In this document: piece after piece, positions 21,951-32,119 of the stretch
Layout of the letters: the number at the start of each line of letters is the position of its first letter
Position numbering within the stretch: position 1 is the first letter of the stretch
Assembly (NCBI GenBank): GCA_963854835.1
Contig: OY978527.1
Span: 26,218,557-26,282,556, forward strand
Direction: 5' to 3'
Length of the DNA stretch: 64,000 nt
From: Megamerina dolium
Taxonomy: Eukaryota > Arthropoda > Insecta > Diptera > Megamerinidae
The notes under the pieces: generated by a model
What the model was told of the DNA's origin: nothing
Seen by the model: only the letters and a program-made list of their open reading frames with translations
Databases searched by the model: none
Program-made: the position numbers and the translations under genes

Positions 21951-24683
21951 TTATACTTCCCCTCGATATGGCGCAAGTCGCTCCAAGTGCACTACTTTAA
22001 ACTTTGCTGTTTTATTCCAGGCACTTTGAATGCGATACACTACGTCATTTATCTTCGCTATAATCTCATATGGTCCTTCCCAATGAGTCTGTAGTTTAGG
22101 AGACAGGCCTTTCTTTCGTTGTGGACTATGAAGCATTACAAGCTCTCCTTCATAGAACCCTTTTGAATTTGCTTTCAAGTCATACCTGGCCTTCATCTTA
22201 TCGCTTATCATCTGCGACCGCTCTCTGATGAACTGATGTACTTCATCCAACTGTTCCCGCTTTTCGCTAGTATAATTACCTTCGGTTGATCTCGTTGGTG
22301 TTACGACTCCAAATTTTAAATCAGCTGGCAGTCTTAACTCGTTTCCAAAAATTGCCATTGCCGGTGTAGTAGCCGTCGTATCATGTTGTGCGCATCGATA
22401 TGCCATGAGGAACATTGGTATATGTACATCCCAGTCTCTTTGGTATTTATCTACGACTTTTCTCAAATATTCCTCCAAGGTACGGTTAAATCGTTCTACC
22501 ATGCCATCAGATTGTGGATGCAAAGGTGTTGTACGAGTTTTGTATATACCCAGCATACGGCATATCTTTTGGAATACAACTGATTCGAAATTTCGACCTT
22601 GGTCTGAGTGTAACTCCATCGGTACACCAAAACGAGTAACCCATTGGTTGACGAATACATCCGCAACTGTACTAGCTTCCTGATTTGGAATGGGGTATAC
22701 TTCAGGCCATTTACTGAAATAATATATAACCACCAGAACATACTTGTTTCCTGCGTTGCTTATTGGAAATGGCCCAGCTATGTCCATAGCAATTCGCTCA
22801 AATGGAGCACTCATGGTGTATTGGTGCATCTTACCTCGACTTTTCTTAGTGGGACCTTTGGCCATTGCACATTGCTTACACTTCCGAATCCAATCAGCGA
22901 CATGGTCATGACATCCAACCCAATAAAATCGTTTCTTTATTTTCTCGACGGTTTTGGTGATTCCCAAATGCCCTCCACTGGAGGCATTGTGATACTCAGC
23001 TATCACTTCATTTATTCTCGCCTTGGGTACCACTAGAAGATCATAAGTGATTTTTCCATCCTCACTTTCCCATGTTCGGAATAAACATCCGTCTCGTAAG
23101 TGCAGGCTTTGCCACTGCGCCCAGTATGCCTTCGTTATTGGACTCTCATTAGCCATTTCTTGCCAATCTGGACGTATGCCCTGCTCCTTATATTGCATAA
23201 TCTTTGCGAGATCTGGGTCGTTCCGCTGATCTTCTTGAACTCGTTCGGTTTTCCATGACTCTTCCGACAATACATTCGTAAGACGTAGGTTAACAATGTG
23301 ATTCTGGTTTCTTTCCCGAGAACAATGTTTACTATCTACGGTGCAAGTACGACGATATGGAGTATAAGCTTTACTACGATGAATGACATCACGATCGTCC
23401 TTTCGTTGTCCTGGTGAATTCGATCTTTGTTGCTTGTGTCGTAGACGACAATTCCGCGCCTTGTGCCCTCTTCGATGGCATATGAAGCACTTACCGGCAT
23501 ATTTATTTTTGCGTTGATTCCTTGTTCTACCTTTAGGCTTCATATTCGATTGATTGCAATCACGCGCTATATGCCCTCGTTTGTCGCAAATGAAGCACTT
23601 ACCATTAACTTTGTTTTCACGTCGACCTGTTGTTACTTCAGGCTGAACTACTGATTTTACTGCCTGACGCACTGCTTCAACCAGATGTGATGTTTTCCCC
23701 TCTAGTTTGCGTACTCCTGGCACTGGTCGACACATTAAGCTGGCGGCTTCATACGTCAAAGCACTACTGACTGTTTCGGCATATGTATTCCTGGGTGACA
23801 TGATTAGGGCACGCTTTGTCTCTCCATCACGTATGCCATCTATGAACGCCTCTATTTTTATTTTTTCGACGAACTCTTCCGAATTACCGGAGAACGCTAG
23901 ATAACATAAGCGCTCAATATCGGAAGCGAATTCCTGAAGGCTCTCATTACTCCGTTGCACTCGCGATCTCAATTCCACCCGATGTAATTGACTCTTGTAT
24001 TCATTTCCATATTTTCGCTGGAGTGTGTCCATCAGTGATTGGTAGCTACCCCGATCTTTCTCTGGAATCATCTGTAACAGTTCGGAAGCATTACCTTTTA
24101 ATGCGACTATTAAAGCGGCAGTCTTGTCGCTGTCATCCCATTGATTCTTCGAAGCTGTTGTCTCGAATTGAAGCTTGAAGATGTTGAATGGCGTGCTTCC
24201 GTCAAATGTTGGTGGCTTTAGTTTAATTGTAGTTGACTCTCTTATCACTGATGTGGTTGCTCCACTTATTTTTATTTTATTAAGTTCGCGCTCTAATTTC
24301 TAAAGCTTTTCTTCCAAGTCATCATGTCTGTCTACATGTTCCTTCAGCTTATCATCCAAATCATCCACATGTTCTTTCAGCTCTGTGACTTTGTCATTAA
24401 TAGCTCCGGAAATTTCCTGAAATCTAATCTCAATTCCCTTTTGTAGTTTTTCGATGACATGTTCTTGACGAGCCGAATGTTCTTGAAGCTTGGAGTCAAT
24501 TGTTTTCTGGAATTCTCCCATAGCGTTTTCTTGACGTACCGAATGTTCTTGAAACTTGGAGTCAATGCGAGACGCATTTCCTTGAATTTCCGTACGCAAT
24601 TCAGCCGAATGTTCTTGTAACTTCGCATTAATTCCTTGCAGTTGCTGCTGCTGCTGTTGCATCATGGATTTCATAAATTCCAT
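21951..24683 (-). pseudogene. Gag-integrase fusion frame of gypsy element 2, one in-frame TAG
   Basis: 911 codons from 24683 with one TAG at 24302-24300 (codon 128). N-terminal part: a Gln run, then a coiled coil of repeated FQEHS/LQEHS units. After the TAG: a capsid-like domain (PPTFDGSTPFNIFKLQFE, GNASELLQMIP), then two CCHC knuckles (CFICDKRGHIARDC, CFICHRRGHKARNC). The sequence then passes in frame to the linker DPDLAKIMQYKEQG and an integrase with HHCC (EYHNASSGGHLG...CKQC) and D-D-35-E (IAMDIAGPF, LHSDQGRNFES, DGMVERFN). Protease, RT and RNase H are missing without loss of frame. It could need a relative's RT to move. The part from the Met at 24248 is open for 765 codons. Confidence 0.92.
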
Positions 24684-24810
24684 GAGTTGACCACTCGAAT
24701 CTACCTTACTCTCTTCCTCAGTTCCGCCTTTGCACCTGATGACGATAGATTCATCTCTACCAACAGCTTTTTAAGCTGGTCCACTTTTAGTTGGTCAATT
24801 TTCACCATCT
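24684..24810 (-). pseudogene. Start of Gag in gypsy element 2, SAP-like, frameshifted
   Basis: Directly after the primer-binding site an ATG at about 24810 opens MVKIDQLKVDQLKKLLVEMN, followed by SSSGAKAELRKRV. The pattern (L-K-V-x-x-L-K-x-x-L, then G-x-K-x-x-L-x-x-R) resembles a SAP DNA-binding motif. The frame hits a stop near 24700. The following EEESKVDSSGQLMEF is in the frame of the main Gag, so one indel separates them. Confidence 0.55.
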
Positions 24811-24815
24811 TTACA

Positions 24816-24832
24816 GAATCCCACTTCTGACA
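24816..24832 (-). promoter_or_regulatory. Primer-binding site of gypsy element 2
   Basis: Minus strand TGTCAGAAGTGGGATTC, 5 nt after the LTR tip. It equals the complement of a typical animal tRNA-Leu 3' end (GAATCCCACTTCTGACA), so minus-strand synthesis would be primed by tRNA-Leu. Confidence 0.75.
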
Positions 24833-24837
24833 CCAAT

Positions 24838-24875
24838 TGTTACGTTTTTATTCTGTGAGTAATCAACTCGTTACA
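24838..24875 (-). repeat. Collapsed 38-bp 5' LTR of gypsy element 2
   Basis: Minus strand TGTAACGAGTTGATTAC joined to TCACAGAATAAAAACGTAAC plus a final A: the first and last parts of the LTR with about 400 bp missing between them, including the TATA box. The break falls near a short GTGA/GAGT microhomology. The ATAC duplication lies directly outside. Confidence 0.85.
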
Positions 24876-24890
24876 ATACATTAGTTATAT

Positions 24891-25328
24891 TGTAACGAGT
24901 ATCGATAGTTGATTACTCATCACTATTGTGACTGACTCTATTGGCAGCATCGAAACGAATGTCAACAAAAAGAAATAAGCGATAACCAGAACAAGCCAAC
25001 GAGAAAGGAAGAGAAGAATCTCGATAAAGGAAGATTCTGGGGTGTTGCCAACAGAGTATAAATAGAGCCAGTGTTGAGTATTGACAATCAATCTAATTCC
25101 GAACGTGATTGCGAAAACATTGATACAGAGGCAAAAGTTGCAAGTACATTTAAGTGTTATAGTAAATAGTTGATTGTAAACAGTGTTGATTGTAAATAGA
25201 GATTATTAAATAAATTGTTGCTGTATATAGTTGTATAAAATAAGTGTTGCAGTTATCATTAACAGAATCCAGTGATCGAACAAGGTAATTCAAATAGAAT
25301 TAAACGTTCACAGAATAAAAACGTAACA
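24891..25328 (+). mobile_element. Solo LTR of the gypsy element 2 family, inverted
   Basis: 438 bp, TGTAACGAG...AAACGTAACA on the plus strand, flanked by ATAT (24887-24890 and 25329-25332). It has TATAAATA at 25057-25064 and AATAAA near the end. It is in the opposite orientation to element 2 and only 15 bp from it. The separate 4-bp duplication shows it is an independent insertion that recombined down to one LTR. Confidence 0.92.
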
Positions 25329-25333
25329 ATATT

Positions 25334-25921
25334 CTAAATATTAACTGGTGGTTTGGTGCATGTCTTGGAATGCACTGTAGTTTGTGGTGTGCGTCTGTGC
25401 TGATTATGTTGGTTTGGAAAGCTCTGTGCTGATTCAGTTGGTTTGTGGTTTGGCTGTTGTTTGTACTTGCTTAACTCGCCGAGTATTCGCTTCTTCTCCT
25501 TGGTTGTGGTTGCCAGATTTAGTTGCGTGTATAAGATAGATTTCTCTTTCCTTCTCTGGAATGCCTTGCCTGTTCGTTTCTTCCTCGGCTTTGGTGGTAG
25601 TGTTGGAAGATGGTGCTGTCCCTTTTGTCGTTTTTTATATTCCTCAATAGTAATAGCCCTTGGACCTTGCTTTAGTGGTCCAGGGATGTATTTTGGTCGT
25701 ATAGTGACGGTGTGGGTGTCGACTGGAACGTATGGTTCTATGTAGGGTTCTGGACTGTAGATGGATTTTTCGAAATCCTCCAGAAATTCATTCAACTGAA
25801 TCCTATCTATTTCTGAGTTCATTTGGTACTCGAGAAAAAAGGATTGTTGAATTTGAAAATTATTAAAAGTCGGTAGAAGAGCTGAACAATGGGTCAGGAT
25901 CAGTGGTCGCAGGATCGCCAT
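25334..25921 (-). CDS. Upstream ORF of gypsy element 1 (unrecognised)
   Basis: Open frame lying between the 5' LTR and gag. The formal start overlaps the primer-binding site; a more likely start is the internal Met at about 25825 (MNSEIDRIQLNEFLEDFEKS). It is acidic at first, then Pro- and Lys-rich (PPKPRKKRTGKAFQRRKEK), and ends Asn/Gln/Thr-rich. I see no capsid, zinc-knuckle or protease motif. It stops just before the nested solo LTR. It could be an accessory protein or a leader read by chance; an RNA-binding role is only a guess from its composition. Confidence 0.5.
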   Translation of the reverse strand: MAILRPLILTHCSALLPTFNNFQIQQSFFLEYQMNSEIDRIQLNEFLEDFEKSIYSPEPYIEPYVPVDTHTVTIRPKYIPGPLKQGPRAITIEEYKKRQKGQHHLPTLPPKPRKKRTGKAFQRRKEKSILYTQLNLATTTKEKKRILGELSKYKQQPNHKPTESAQSFPNQHNQHRRTPQTTVHSKTCTKPPVNI

Positions 25922-26498
25922 ATGGAGGTTCTGACTACTAGTGTGTGTGTAATGTATAGTGTGCTTGTTGCCTTGGATTTAACAGCAGTGCAACTCTGCT
26001 AATCTTTAGGCTAGCTTAGGCCAGCCGGAATGAGAATTGAAACGAGAAGTCAGACTTGAAGTCAAGTTAGCAATTGATTTTATTGAACACTTGTAGTCCT
26101 ATTTATACTCATATATGGGCAACTCGATTCCCAGAAATTGCAGACTAAGCAACAAATTGCACTAAGTAAAAATGTAAGAATGTAAACAAACAGTTTCATA
26201 AACTAAAGTGACTTTGATTCCAATAGTTGCTGATACAGCCGCAGCGTGGATGTCGACTTTGTATTGCATAACTTAAAAGAACATTTGCGCAGTAAGCGGA
26301 AGCCTGGTCATTGGCTTTGCTTGCAAATGTAAACAAACGTTCTCTTACTAAGTGTAAGGGTGGATATGCAGTGTCAGTATTTCATATTGCTTTGTGCATT
26401 GCTTTGTATGTTATTTAGTGCATTATTATGTATATTATGTATATTATGTATATTATTATGTAATACTTTGTGCATACATTGTTGCCTAGGTCACTACA
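25921..26498 (-). repeat. 5' LTR of gypsy element 1
   Basis: 578 bp, TGTAGTGACC...ACCTCCATA on the minus strand; the last dinucleotide is TA where the other LTR has CA. A TATA-like GTATAAATAGG sits at 26098-26110 (minus). TGGCGATCCTGCG at the inner boundary (minus strand, from about 25919) is the candidate primer-binding site; the tRNA it would pair with is not determined. Confidence 0.88.
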
Positions 26499-27182
26499 AG
26501 CGTATGTCGATGATATTGACATAATCGGTATGAACACGCGAGCAGTCAGTGCAGCATTCTCAGAGTTGGAAAGAGAGTCGCGTCGAATGGGTCTCACGAT
26601 GAACGAGGGCAAGACGAAGTACAGCATTAACACCAGAAACGCAATATCTCCAACGTTAGCCTGGAGATATTGCGAAGTATCACTCTTGCTAAAAGGTGCT
26701 ACTTTTCGGCTAAGTACGCAATTGAGAAGTCGGGCCCTCTCTCGAGCAACGAAAATCACACTCTACAAGTCTCTTATCATGCCCGTCCTTACATATGATG
26801 CCGCAGCTTGGACAATTTCCATCTTAGATGAGAGAGTGCTCGGAGTCTTCGAGAGTTGGTGACGAGTATCGAATAAGGTACAACCATGAGCTGTATGAGC
26901 TGTGAGCCGACGCGGACATAGTAAAGCGCATTAAAATCCAGCGGCTGCGCTGGCTAGGTCATGTCGAGCTAATGGGGGAACACGCTCCGGCTAATAAGGT
27001 GTTATATTCGGAACCCGCTGGTGGACGACGCAGAAGAGACCTAACCTTCGATTGAAAGATCAAGTACTGGAGGACTTTACAGCGCTTGGATTTCTACCCA
27101 GCACCATCTAGCGAAGGAAGGAGCTGGCTGGCAATATATGCTAGATTGGGCCTAAATCGATTGTCGGTTGTAATGGCCACAT
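26499..27182 (+). mobile_element. Right piece of the RTE-like LINE split by gypsy element 1
   Basis: Resumes at AGCGTATGTCGATGATATTG, the RT YxDD region (YVDDIDIIGMN), and runs to the 3' end at GGCCACATAAGTAAGTAAG. Compared with 49260-51040 it has lost internal blocks (near 26640 and 26860) and carries stops, so it is old. Recognisable parts: LRSRALSRATK, LPV-type L-I-M-P-V-L-T-Y, RIKIQRLRWLGHVE. Confidence 0.85.
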
Positions 27183-27189
27183 AAGTAAG

Positions 27190-27550
27190 TAAGTAGGTTA
27201 AGTTAGGTTATGTGATGTGGGTGCCCTCTCTTTGAGGCACACTTAGGCCAGAAAGGCCTATTGTGATACCACCGAGCTTCTCTTCCAATACTGTTGTGAG
27301 TGTTAAATTTAGACAGCACTAGAAGAGACCTGTTTATATTAGCCGGTTCCAAACCACAGAGCTCTTTTAAGATTTTTTTTTGGCAAATTGTTACTGCCGG
27401 AAAAATTGCCAATTCTTGCCGGCAGGTGGGTACCGTTCGAAAGAAAAATCTTTTCCATATTAAATTTTGTTATGCTTCAGCCGGGGATTGACTCCACGAC
27501 TTAAAGATCAGAAGGCTAACGCACTAACCACTGAGCTAAGGCATCCAGAA
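27190..27550 (-). mobile_element. tRNA-derived SINE, near full length
   Basis: On the minus strand the head reads TTAGCTCAGTGGTTAG (box A-like), and later GAGTCAATCCC (box B-like), within a tRNA-like 70-bp segment at about 27478-27548. The body shares CCTGCCGGCAAG, CAGTAACAATTTGCC, GGAAGAGAAGCTCGG and the CCTTTCTGGCC end with the other copies. Box B differs by one base from GGTTCAATCCC. The copy directly follows the LINE 3' end. Confidence 0.82.
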
Positions 27551-28317
27551 GTAAGTTAGTAAGTAGTGTTATACGTTTTATTAGTGCTCTTGATCTGCTG
27601 TAAAAATGAGTGCACGCATGGCACGTATGTGCTGCATGTGCACACCCTCTGACAGCACAATCAGAGCAGTCACACGTATGCATGTATGTACACTAGCAAA
27701 TAGTCGGGTATATGCTTGTAGAAAATAAAGAATCCGTAATTATGAATACGCTACGCAGATCCAGGGCACTCTATAATGATTATAGTACCTCTAAGTAGCG
27801 TTGTTTTTTCCTCTAACCTCTCTGTAATCAGTGGGACAAGGGGGCGCGTAACCAGGTGGGAAAAAACACCCTAACCTAACCGTTCTGTCCACTTTCAGCT
27901 ACTGGTTAGGCAAATCAGCAGGCCTGCTGACGACGTGTGGTGGTGAGTAAGTCATACTTTTTATAACATATATGGTCGCATGTTCTATTTTCGTCTTTTG
28001 GGATGTCGATTGATACAATCTAACCTGGTTGTAAGCCTCTTAGTCGTAGTAGGGTGAAATTAAAGCGATATGTTCAATCTACCAGATACTTCCACGATCA
28101 CATTATTTTCTTTAAGTGCTATCCCCTCAAATTAGGTTTAGGAATATATCAGTTAGGAGACAAATAATCAAATGCGTATGTAAAATTAATATTTAGTAAA
28201 GTGCTTTAATGCCAGCGGCGAGGCAAATAGGAGTACAGTGGGCTAAAGGTGACTTTACCTTTAGTAGGATGGGTGGGTGTTAGAACGAGAGGCAGCGACT
28301 TTCAATAAATGTTAATT
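27551..28317. other. Intergenic, nothing assigned
   Basis: A CA/TG-rich stretch at 27600-27700 and a CCTAACCTAACC word at 27868-27880 are present, but I recognise no gene or repeat family. Confidence 0.4.
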
Positions 28318-28319
28318 TA

Positions 28320-29628
28320 AAGGGTTATCCATTTTGCGGTCTCAAAAGTAAATGTAAATAAATGTAAACACATATAAAATATTTTTTATCATGATATTTC
28401 TTTTTTATTATAAAGTTTGAACGTTGACATTATGTGTGAAATACTACATCATTTAAATGACCACCACGCGAATTGTTGCAAGCATCGATTCTTTTGAGGT
28501 AATTTTCGACCACTTTTTGACACATATTGGGCGGTATCTCAGCCATAACGTGACGAATGTTGGTTTTTAGGTGCTCAAGAGTTAAAGGTTTATCTGCATA
28601 AACACGGTCTTTCGCGTAGCCCCACAAAAAAAAGTCAAGCGGTGTCAAATCGCATGATCTTGGTGGCCACTTGATATCGCCACGACGAGAAATTACGCGG
28701 CCAGAAAATTTCTCTTGCAATAAAGCCATATTCGCTCGAGTTGTGTGACATGTGCCACCGTCTTGTTGAAACCACATATTCTCAAAGTCGTATTCTTCAA
28801 TAGCAGGCAAAAAAAAGTCGGTTATCATATGACCATAACGCTCCGAATTGACGGTGACAGTCGTTCCATCGTCGTTTTCGAAGAAGTAAGGTCCAATCAC
28901 ACCTCCGGACCAAAGAGCGCACCAAGCAGTGACTTTTTGTGGATGTAGGGCCTCTCTTCAATTACTTGAGGATTCTCAGAACCCCAAATATGACAATTTT
29001 GTTTGTTAACATACCCACCGAGTGAGAAATGTGCTTCGTCGCTGAAGAAAATTTTGTTCGAAAAATCGCCGTCCACCGCCTGTTGTTCAAGCACCCATTC
29101 GACGTATCTACGACGTTGTGAATGGTCAGCTGGCTTCAGTTGTTGTGTGAGCTGGATTTTATATGGATGTAGGTGTAGATCCAAATGCAAAATACGCCAT
29201 AATGTGCCGTAAGACAGTCCTAATTCCTGAGAACGACGAGGAATCGACACATTCGGGTCTTCGGCAACACTTTCACTTACAGCAGCGATATTTTCGGTGG
29301 TACGAGCGAAACGATGATGCACAGGCCTTACAATATCTGTAACCGATCCAGTCTCTTCACATTTCTTCACAATTTTGCCAATTGCTTGCGTAGTTGGACG
29401 ATTATGTAAACCATAATCTCCTCTTAAAGCACGATATGTGGCTGTGGCAGAATCACCATTTTTGTAGTAGGTTTTTACAATTTTAATGCGTTGTGCGCTA
29501 GTTAAGCGATCCAATTTCGCAAATGTCAGACTTTGAACTGAAAAAGAAAGAAATTGTTTTAACAACTCAGTTTGACAGATGTCGAATTCTAGCCCTATAC
29601 TTTTGAAACCGCGAAATGGATAACCCTT
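28320..29628 (-). mobile_element. DUF4817-type Tc1/mariner element, copy 2
   Basis: 1309 bp, TA at 28318-28319 and 29629-29630, with the same AAGGGTTATCC termini as copy 1 and very few differences from it. The transposase frame has a single 1-bp shift near 28948. Confidence 0.95.
28430..29565 (-). pseudogene. DUF4817-type DDD transposase, one frameshift
   Basis: 29565-28897 encodes the HTH region and the first catalytic Asp (FFSDEAHFSL). 28900-28430 encodes the second and third (QQDGGTCHTT, SCDLTPLDFFLWGY) and the C-terminus. The only visible break is one missing base at GTAGGGCC near 28948, where copy 1 reads GTAGTGGCC. The two sites broken in copy 1 are sound here and the reverse, so the lesions arose independently after a recent common source. 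Confidence 0.9.
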
Positions 29629-29630
29629 TA

Positions 29631-30067
29631 CTATGTTAATTTACAGAATTTTTCTTCTGGTCATGGTATTGCTCTCTTCAAAGTCTCTGTGTTCTACAAC
29701 TCTGTTAAGTGACCCTGATATTTGTAATCAGAAATAAGCTCAAAAGCCAAAGTAGGACTTCTCTAGTATTAAACGTTCTCTGATTATATATAAACAAAAG
29801 ATAAAATTAATTAACAGTATTCAATAAGGAAGCTTTTATAGTAGAAAGTGGAGAGGATATATCAAAGACATTATAGTAGGAATTAAAACATAAAACATAA
29901 CCAGCGAAACGGATCACGTTGTGCATAATTCGTTTTACGAGTAACGATCATAATAGTTCGTGATACTCTTGAATTGAGTGCCTGTTTTAAGCGAGCCGAT
30001 CTCGTCTTTGGTTCCGCATGTTGCATTGTGACGACTTCCTGGAGGTTGGCCATACTGTTTGGTTGCC

Positions 30068-30068
<1 letters not shown>
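29631..30068. other. Unassigned sequence before TA arrays
   Basis: The minus frame near 29883-30060 reads [20 protein letters not shown] and beyond; it has no family I know and runs into the TA array, so coding is unlikely. Confidence 0.35.

Positions 30069-30158
<90 letters not shown>
30069..30158. repeat. (TA)n microsatellite
   Basis: TA array broken by one ACATA variant. Confidence 0.97.
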
Positions 30159-30160
<2 letters not shown>

Positions 30161-30245
30161 TAATACTGTCCAAAATTTAAGACGCACAACAGTAATGGAA
30201 GAGAAGCTCGACCAATCAGCCCTTTGGGGCTTTAAGTGCCATTTT

Positions 30246-30250
<5 letters not shown>
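30159..30250 (+). mobile_element. SINE 3' fragment
   Basis: TACTGTCCAAAATTTAAGAC, ACAACAGTAATGGAAGAGAA and CCCTTTGGGGCTTTAAGTGC match the 3' part of the SINE at 34.18-34.52 kb in plus orientation. It is flanked by TA arrays on both sides. Confidence 0.75.
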
Positions 30251-30684
<434 letters not shown>

Positions 30685-30750
30685 TCTGCTCGGACTGATC
30701 TGTAAAAATGGCTTGGGGGCAGAGGTCAATCTAGTATTCGCGTCAGATTA

Positions 30751-31680
30751 TATAAAAAAAGCCTTACAGTCGGCTGGGCCGACCAAATTATACCCTGCAT
30801 ATGTTGGTATATATATAAAGTAGGCGTGGCTCATCAGTTTTTTGAAGAACAATATTTGCCTAAAATATGGTTGAATTTGACGAAGTATTTTGTAAGTTAT
30901 GGGGTTTTTAAGATAATTCCAAGGCTTAGTAGTCGACGTGGCTTGCCTTATTCTTATAAATCTATTTATCCTTACAATATTTATCCAAACCTCAAATTTG
31001 ATTGTCCTACGCTGAAGAGTTCGTAAGTTATAGCCGATAAATTTTTTTTTAATTTCGCAACCTTGTTTGGTAGCCCCATTAAGAAGGGGGTGTGACATGT
31101 TGGTCTCATGCCACATTATTTCCAACTACGATATTAATCTAAGTGTCAAGTATGGGTTTTCTAGACAAAAGATTGCCAAAGTTACAGCTATTTCAATTTA
31201 AAAGAAATTCTGTCATTTTGTATGAGGCCTACAATAAACAGTGTGCATGACTCGCCCATTTCATGTAAGTCTAGTTGCTCTTACAATACTAATCCACACC
31301 TTAAATCTCGTTGTTCTACGCTAAATAGTTTATAAGTTATGGCGCGTAAAAATTTTGTTTAATTTCCGCAACTTTGTATGGGAGCCCCAATAAGAAGTGG
31401 GCGTGGTATGCCGATTTTTTGCCAGATTATTTCCGACTACCATATTAATCTAAATGTCAATTATGGTTGTTCTAGACAGAAGATTGTAGAAATTACAGCT
31501 GTTTCATTTAAAAGAAATTCTGTCTTTTTGTATGGGGGCTACTATAAACAGTGGGTGTGCGCGTCCATTTCTTGCCAGTCTGGTTGTTCTTAAAATACCA
31601 ATATATACCTTAAATTTGGTTGTTCTACGCTAAATAGTTTGCAAATTATGACGGTTAACATTTTTAGTAGGTGTAGCATG
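30751..31680 (+). repeat. TATACCCTGCA-family element, plus copy (left palindrome arm)
   Basis: Starts AAAAGCCTTACAGTCGGCTGG, then ATTATACCCTGCATATGTTG. It contains two approximately 300-bp tandem monomers, each with AATTTC-GCAAC-TTG, AGCCCC-TTAAGAAG, CACATTATTTCC or AGATTATTTCCG, ATATTAATCTAA, AATTCTGTC and TCTACGCTAAATAGTTT. From 30751 to 31576 it is the inverted counterpart of 33409 to 32594. It runs into a TA array and lacks the hairpin end. There is no open frame of note, so it is non-autonomous. Confidence 0.8.
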
Positions 31681-31682
31681 AT

Positions 31683-31722
31683 GGTTTCATATATGTATAT
31701 ATATATATGTATATACACACAC

Positions 31723-31811
<89 letters not shown>
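31683..31811. repeat. (TA)n microsatellite
   Basis: TA array with CACACACATG near its start, between the repeat copy and the LINE remnant. Confidence 0.97.
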
Positions 31812-31812
<1 letters not shown>

Positions 31813-31814
31813 TC

Positions 31815-32116
31815 AGCGCAAGTGTAGTAGCCGTTGGAATATTGTCAAATGGTAGAGAACGCCTTCAGTTGACAAAAAGGTTCGACAATGAAACCATTTG
31901 AAGATATTAAAAAGGGGTGTGAAGTGTCTGTAATGAAAGCTGCAATTTAGTAATTTGACGCGAAAAAATCAGCAAACTTATTAGAAATAACATGTTCACT
32001 ACTAGACGTGGTATCATTGCGTTTCATTGAAGATGGAAACGCACTGCATTTACGTTTAGAGATACCAAAATCATAAAAGATTTTGGGATTTCGAACTATA
32101 TCAGATTTTGTTAAAG
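31815..32116 (-). pseudogene. CR1/Jockey-like LINE, segment before the RT
   Basis: Reads KSDIVRNPKIFYDFGISKRK and later HVISNKFADFFASNY, the usual N-P-K-x-F-W...F-A-D-F-F sequence that precedes the RT in Jockey/CR1 elements. It joins the endonuclease part at 33420 once the repeat element between them is removed. Confidence 0.65.
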
Positions 32117-32119
32117 GTT

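Larger units (their letters stand above)
21477..24875 (-). mobile_element. Gypsy element 2: deleted Gag-integrase LTR element
   Basis: Minus-oriented, 3399 bp, flanked by ATAC (21473-21476 and 24876-24879). The 3' LTR is 21477-21912. The 5' LTR has collapsed to 38 bp (24838-24875) that keeps both LTR tips. A primer-binding site (24816-24832) and polypurine tract (near 21913-21930) are present. The single long frame encodes Gag joined to integrase; protease, RT and RNase H are absent. It is inserted in gypsy element 1. Confidence 0.92.
14318..26498 (-). mobile_element. Gypsy (17.6/297-like) LTR retrotransposon 1, with three nested insertions
   Basis: Minus-oriented Ty3/gypsy element between two similar LTRs (14318-14877 and 25921-26498), flanked by AGCG (14314-14317 and 26499-26502). 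Removing the DUF4817 mariner (15052-16360), gypsy element 2 (21477-24875) and the solo LTR (24891-25328), with their duplications, leaves about 7.0 kb. Order on the minus strand: 5' LTR, upstream ORF, short membrane-segment ORF, gag, protease-RT-RNase H, integrase, 3' LTR. No env was found, although there is only about 300 bp of non-mariner sequence between integrase and 3' LTR, so env may have been lost. Several frameshifts and stops make it non-autonomous. Confidence 0.9.

Noticed and set aside
24891..25328. Reading this as the 5' LTR of gypsy element 2
   Set aside because: It is in the opposite orientation, 15 bp outside the ATAC duplication of element 2, and has its own ATAT duplication.
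27600..27900. A solo LTR or subtelomeric repeat (CCTAACCTAACC words)
   Set aside because: No matching ends, target duplication or second copy in the window.
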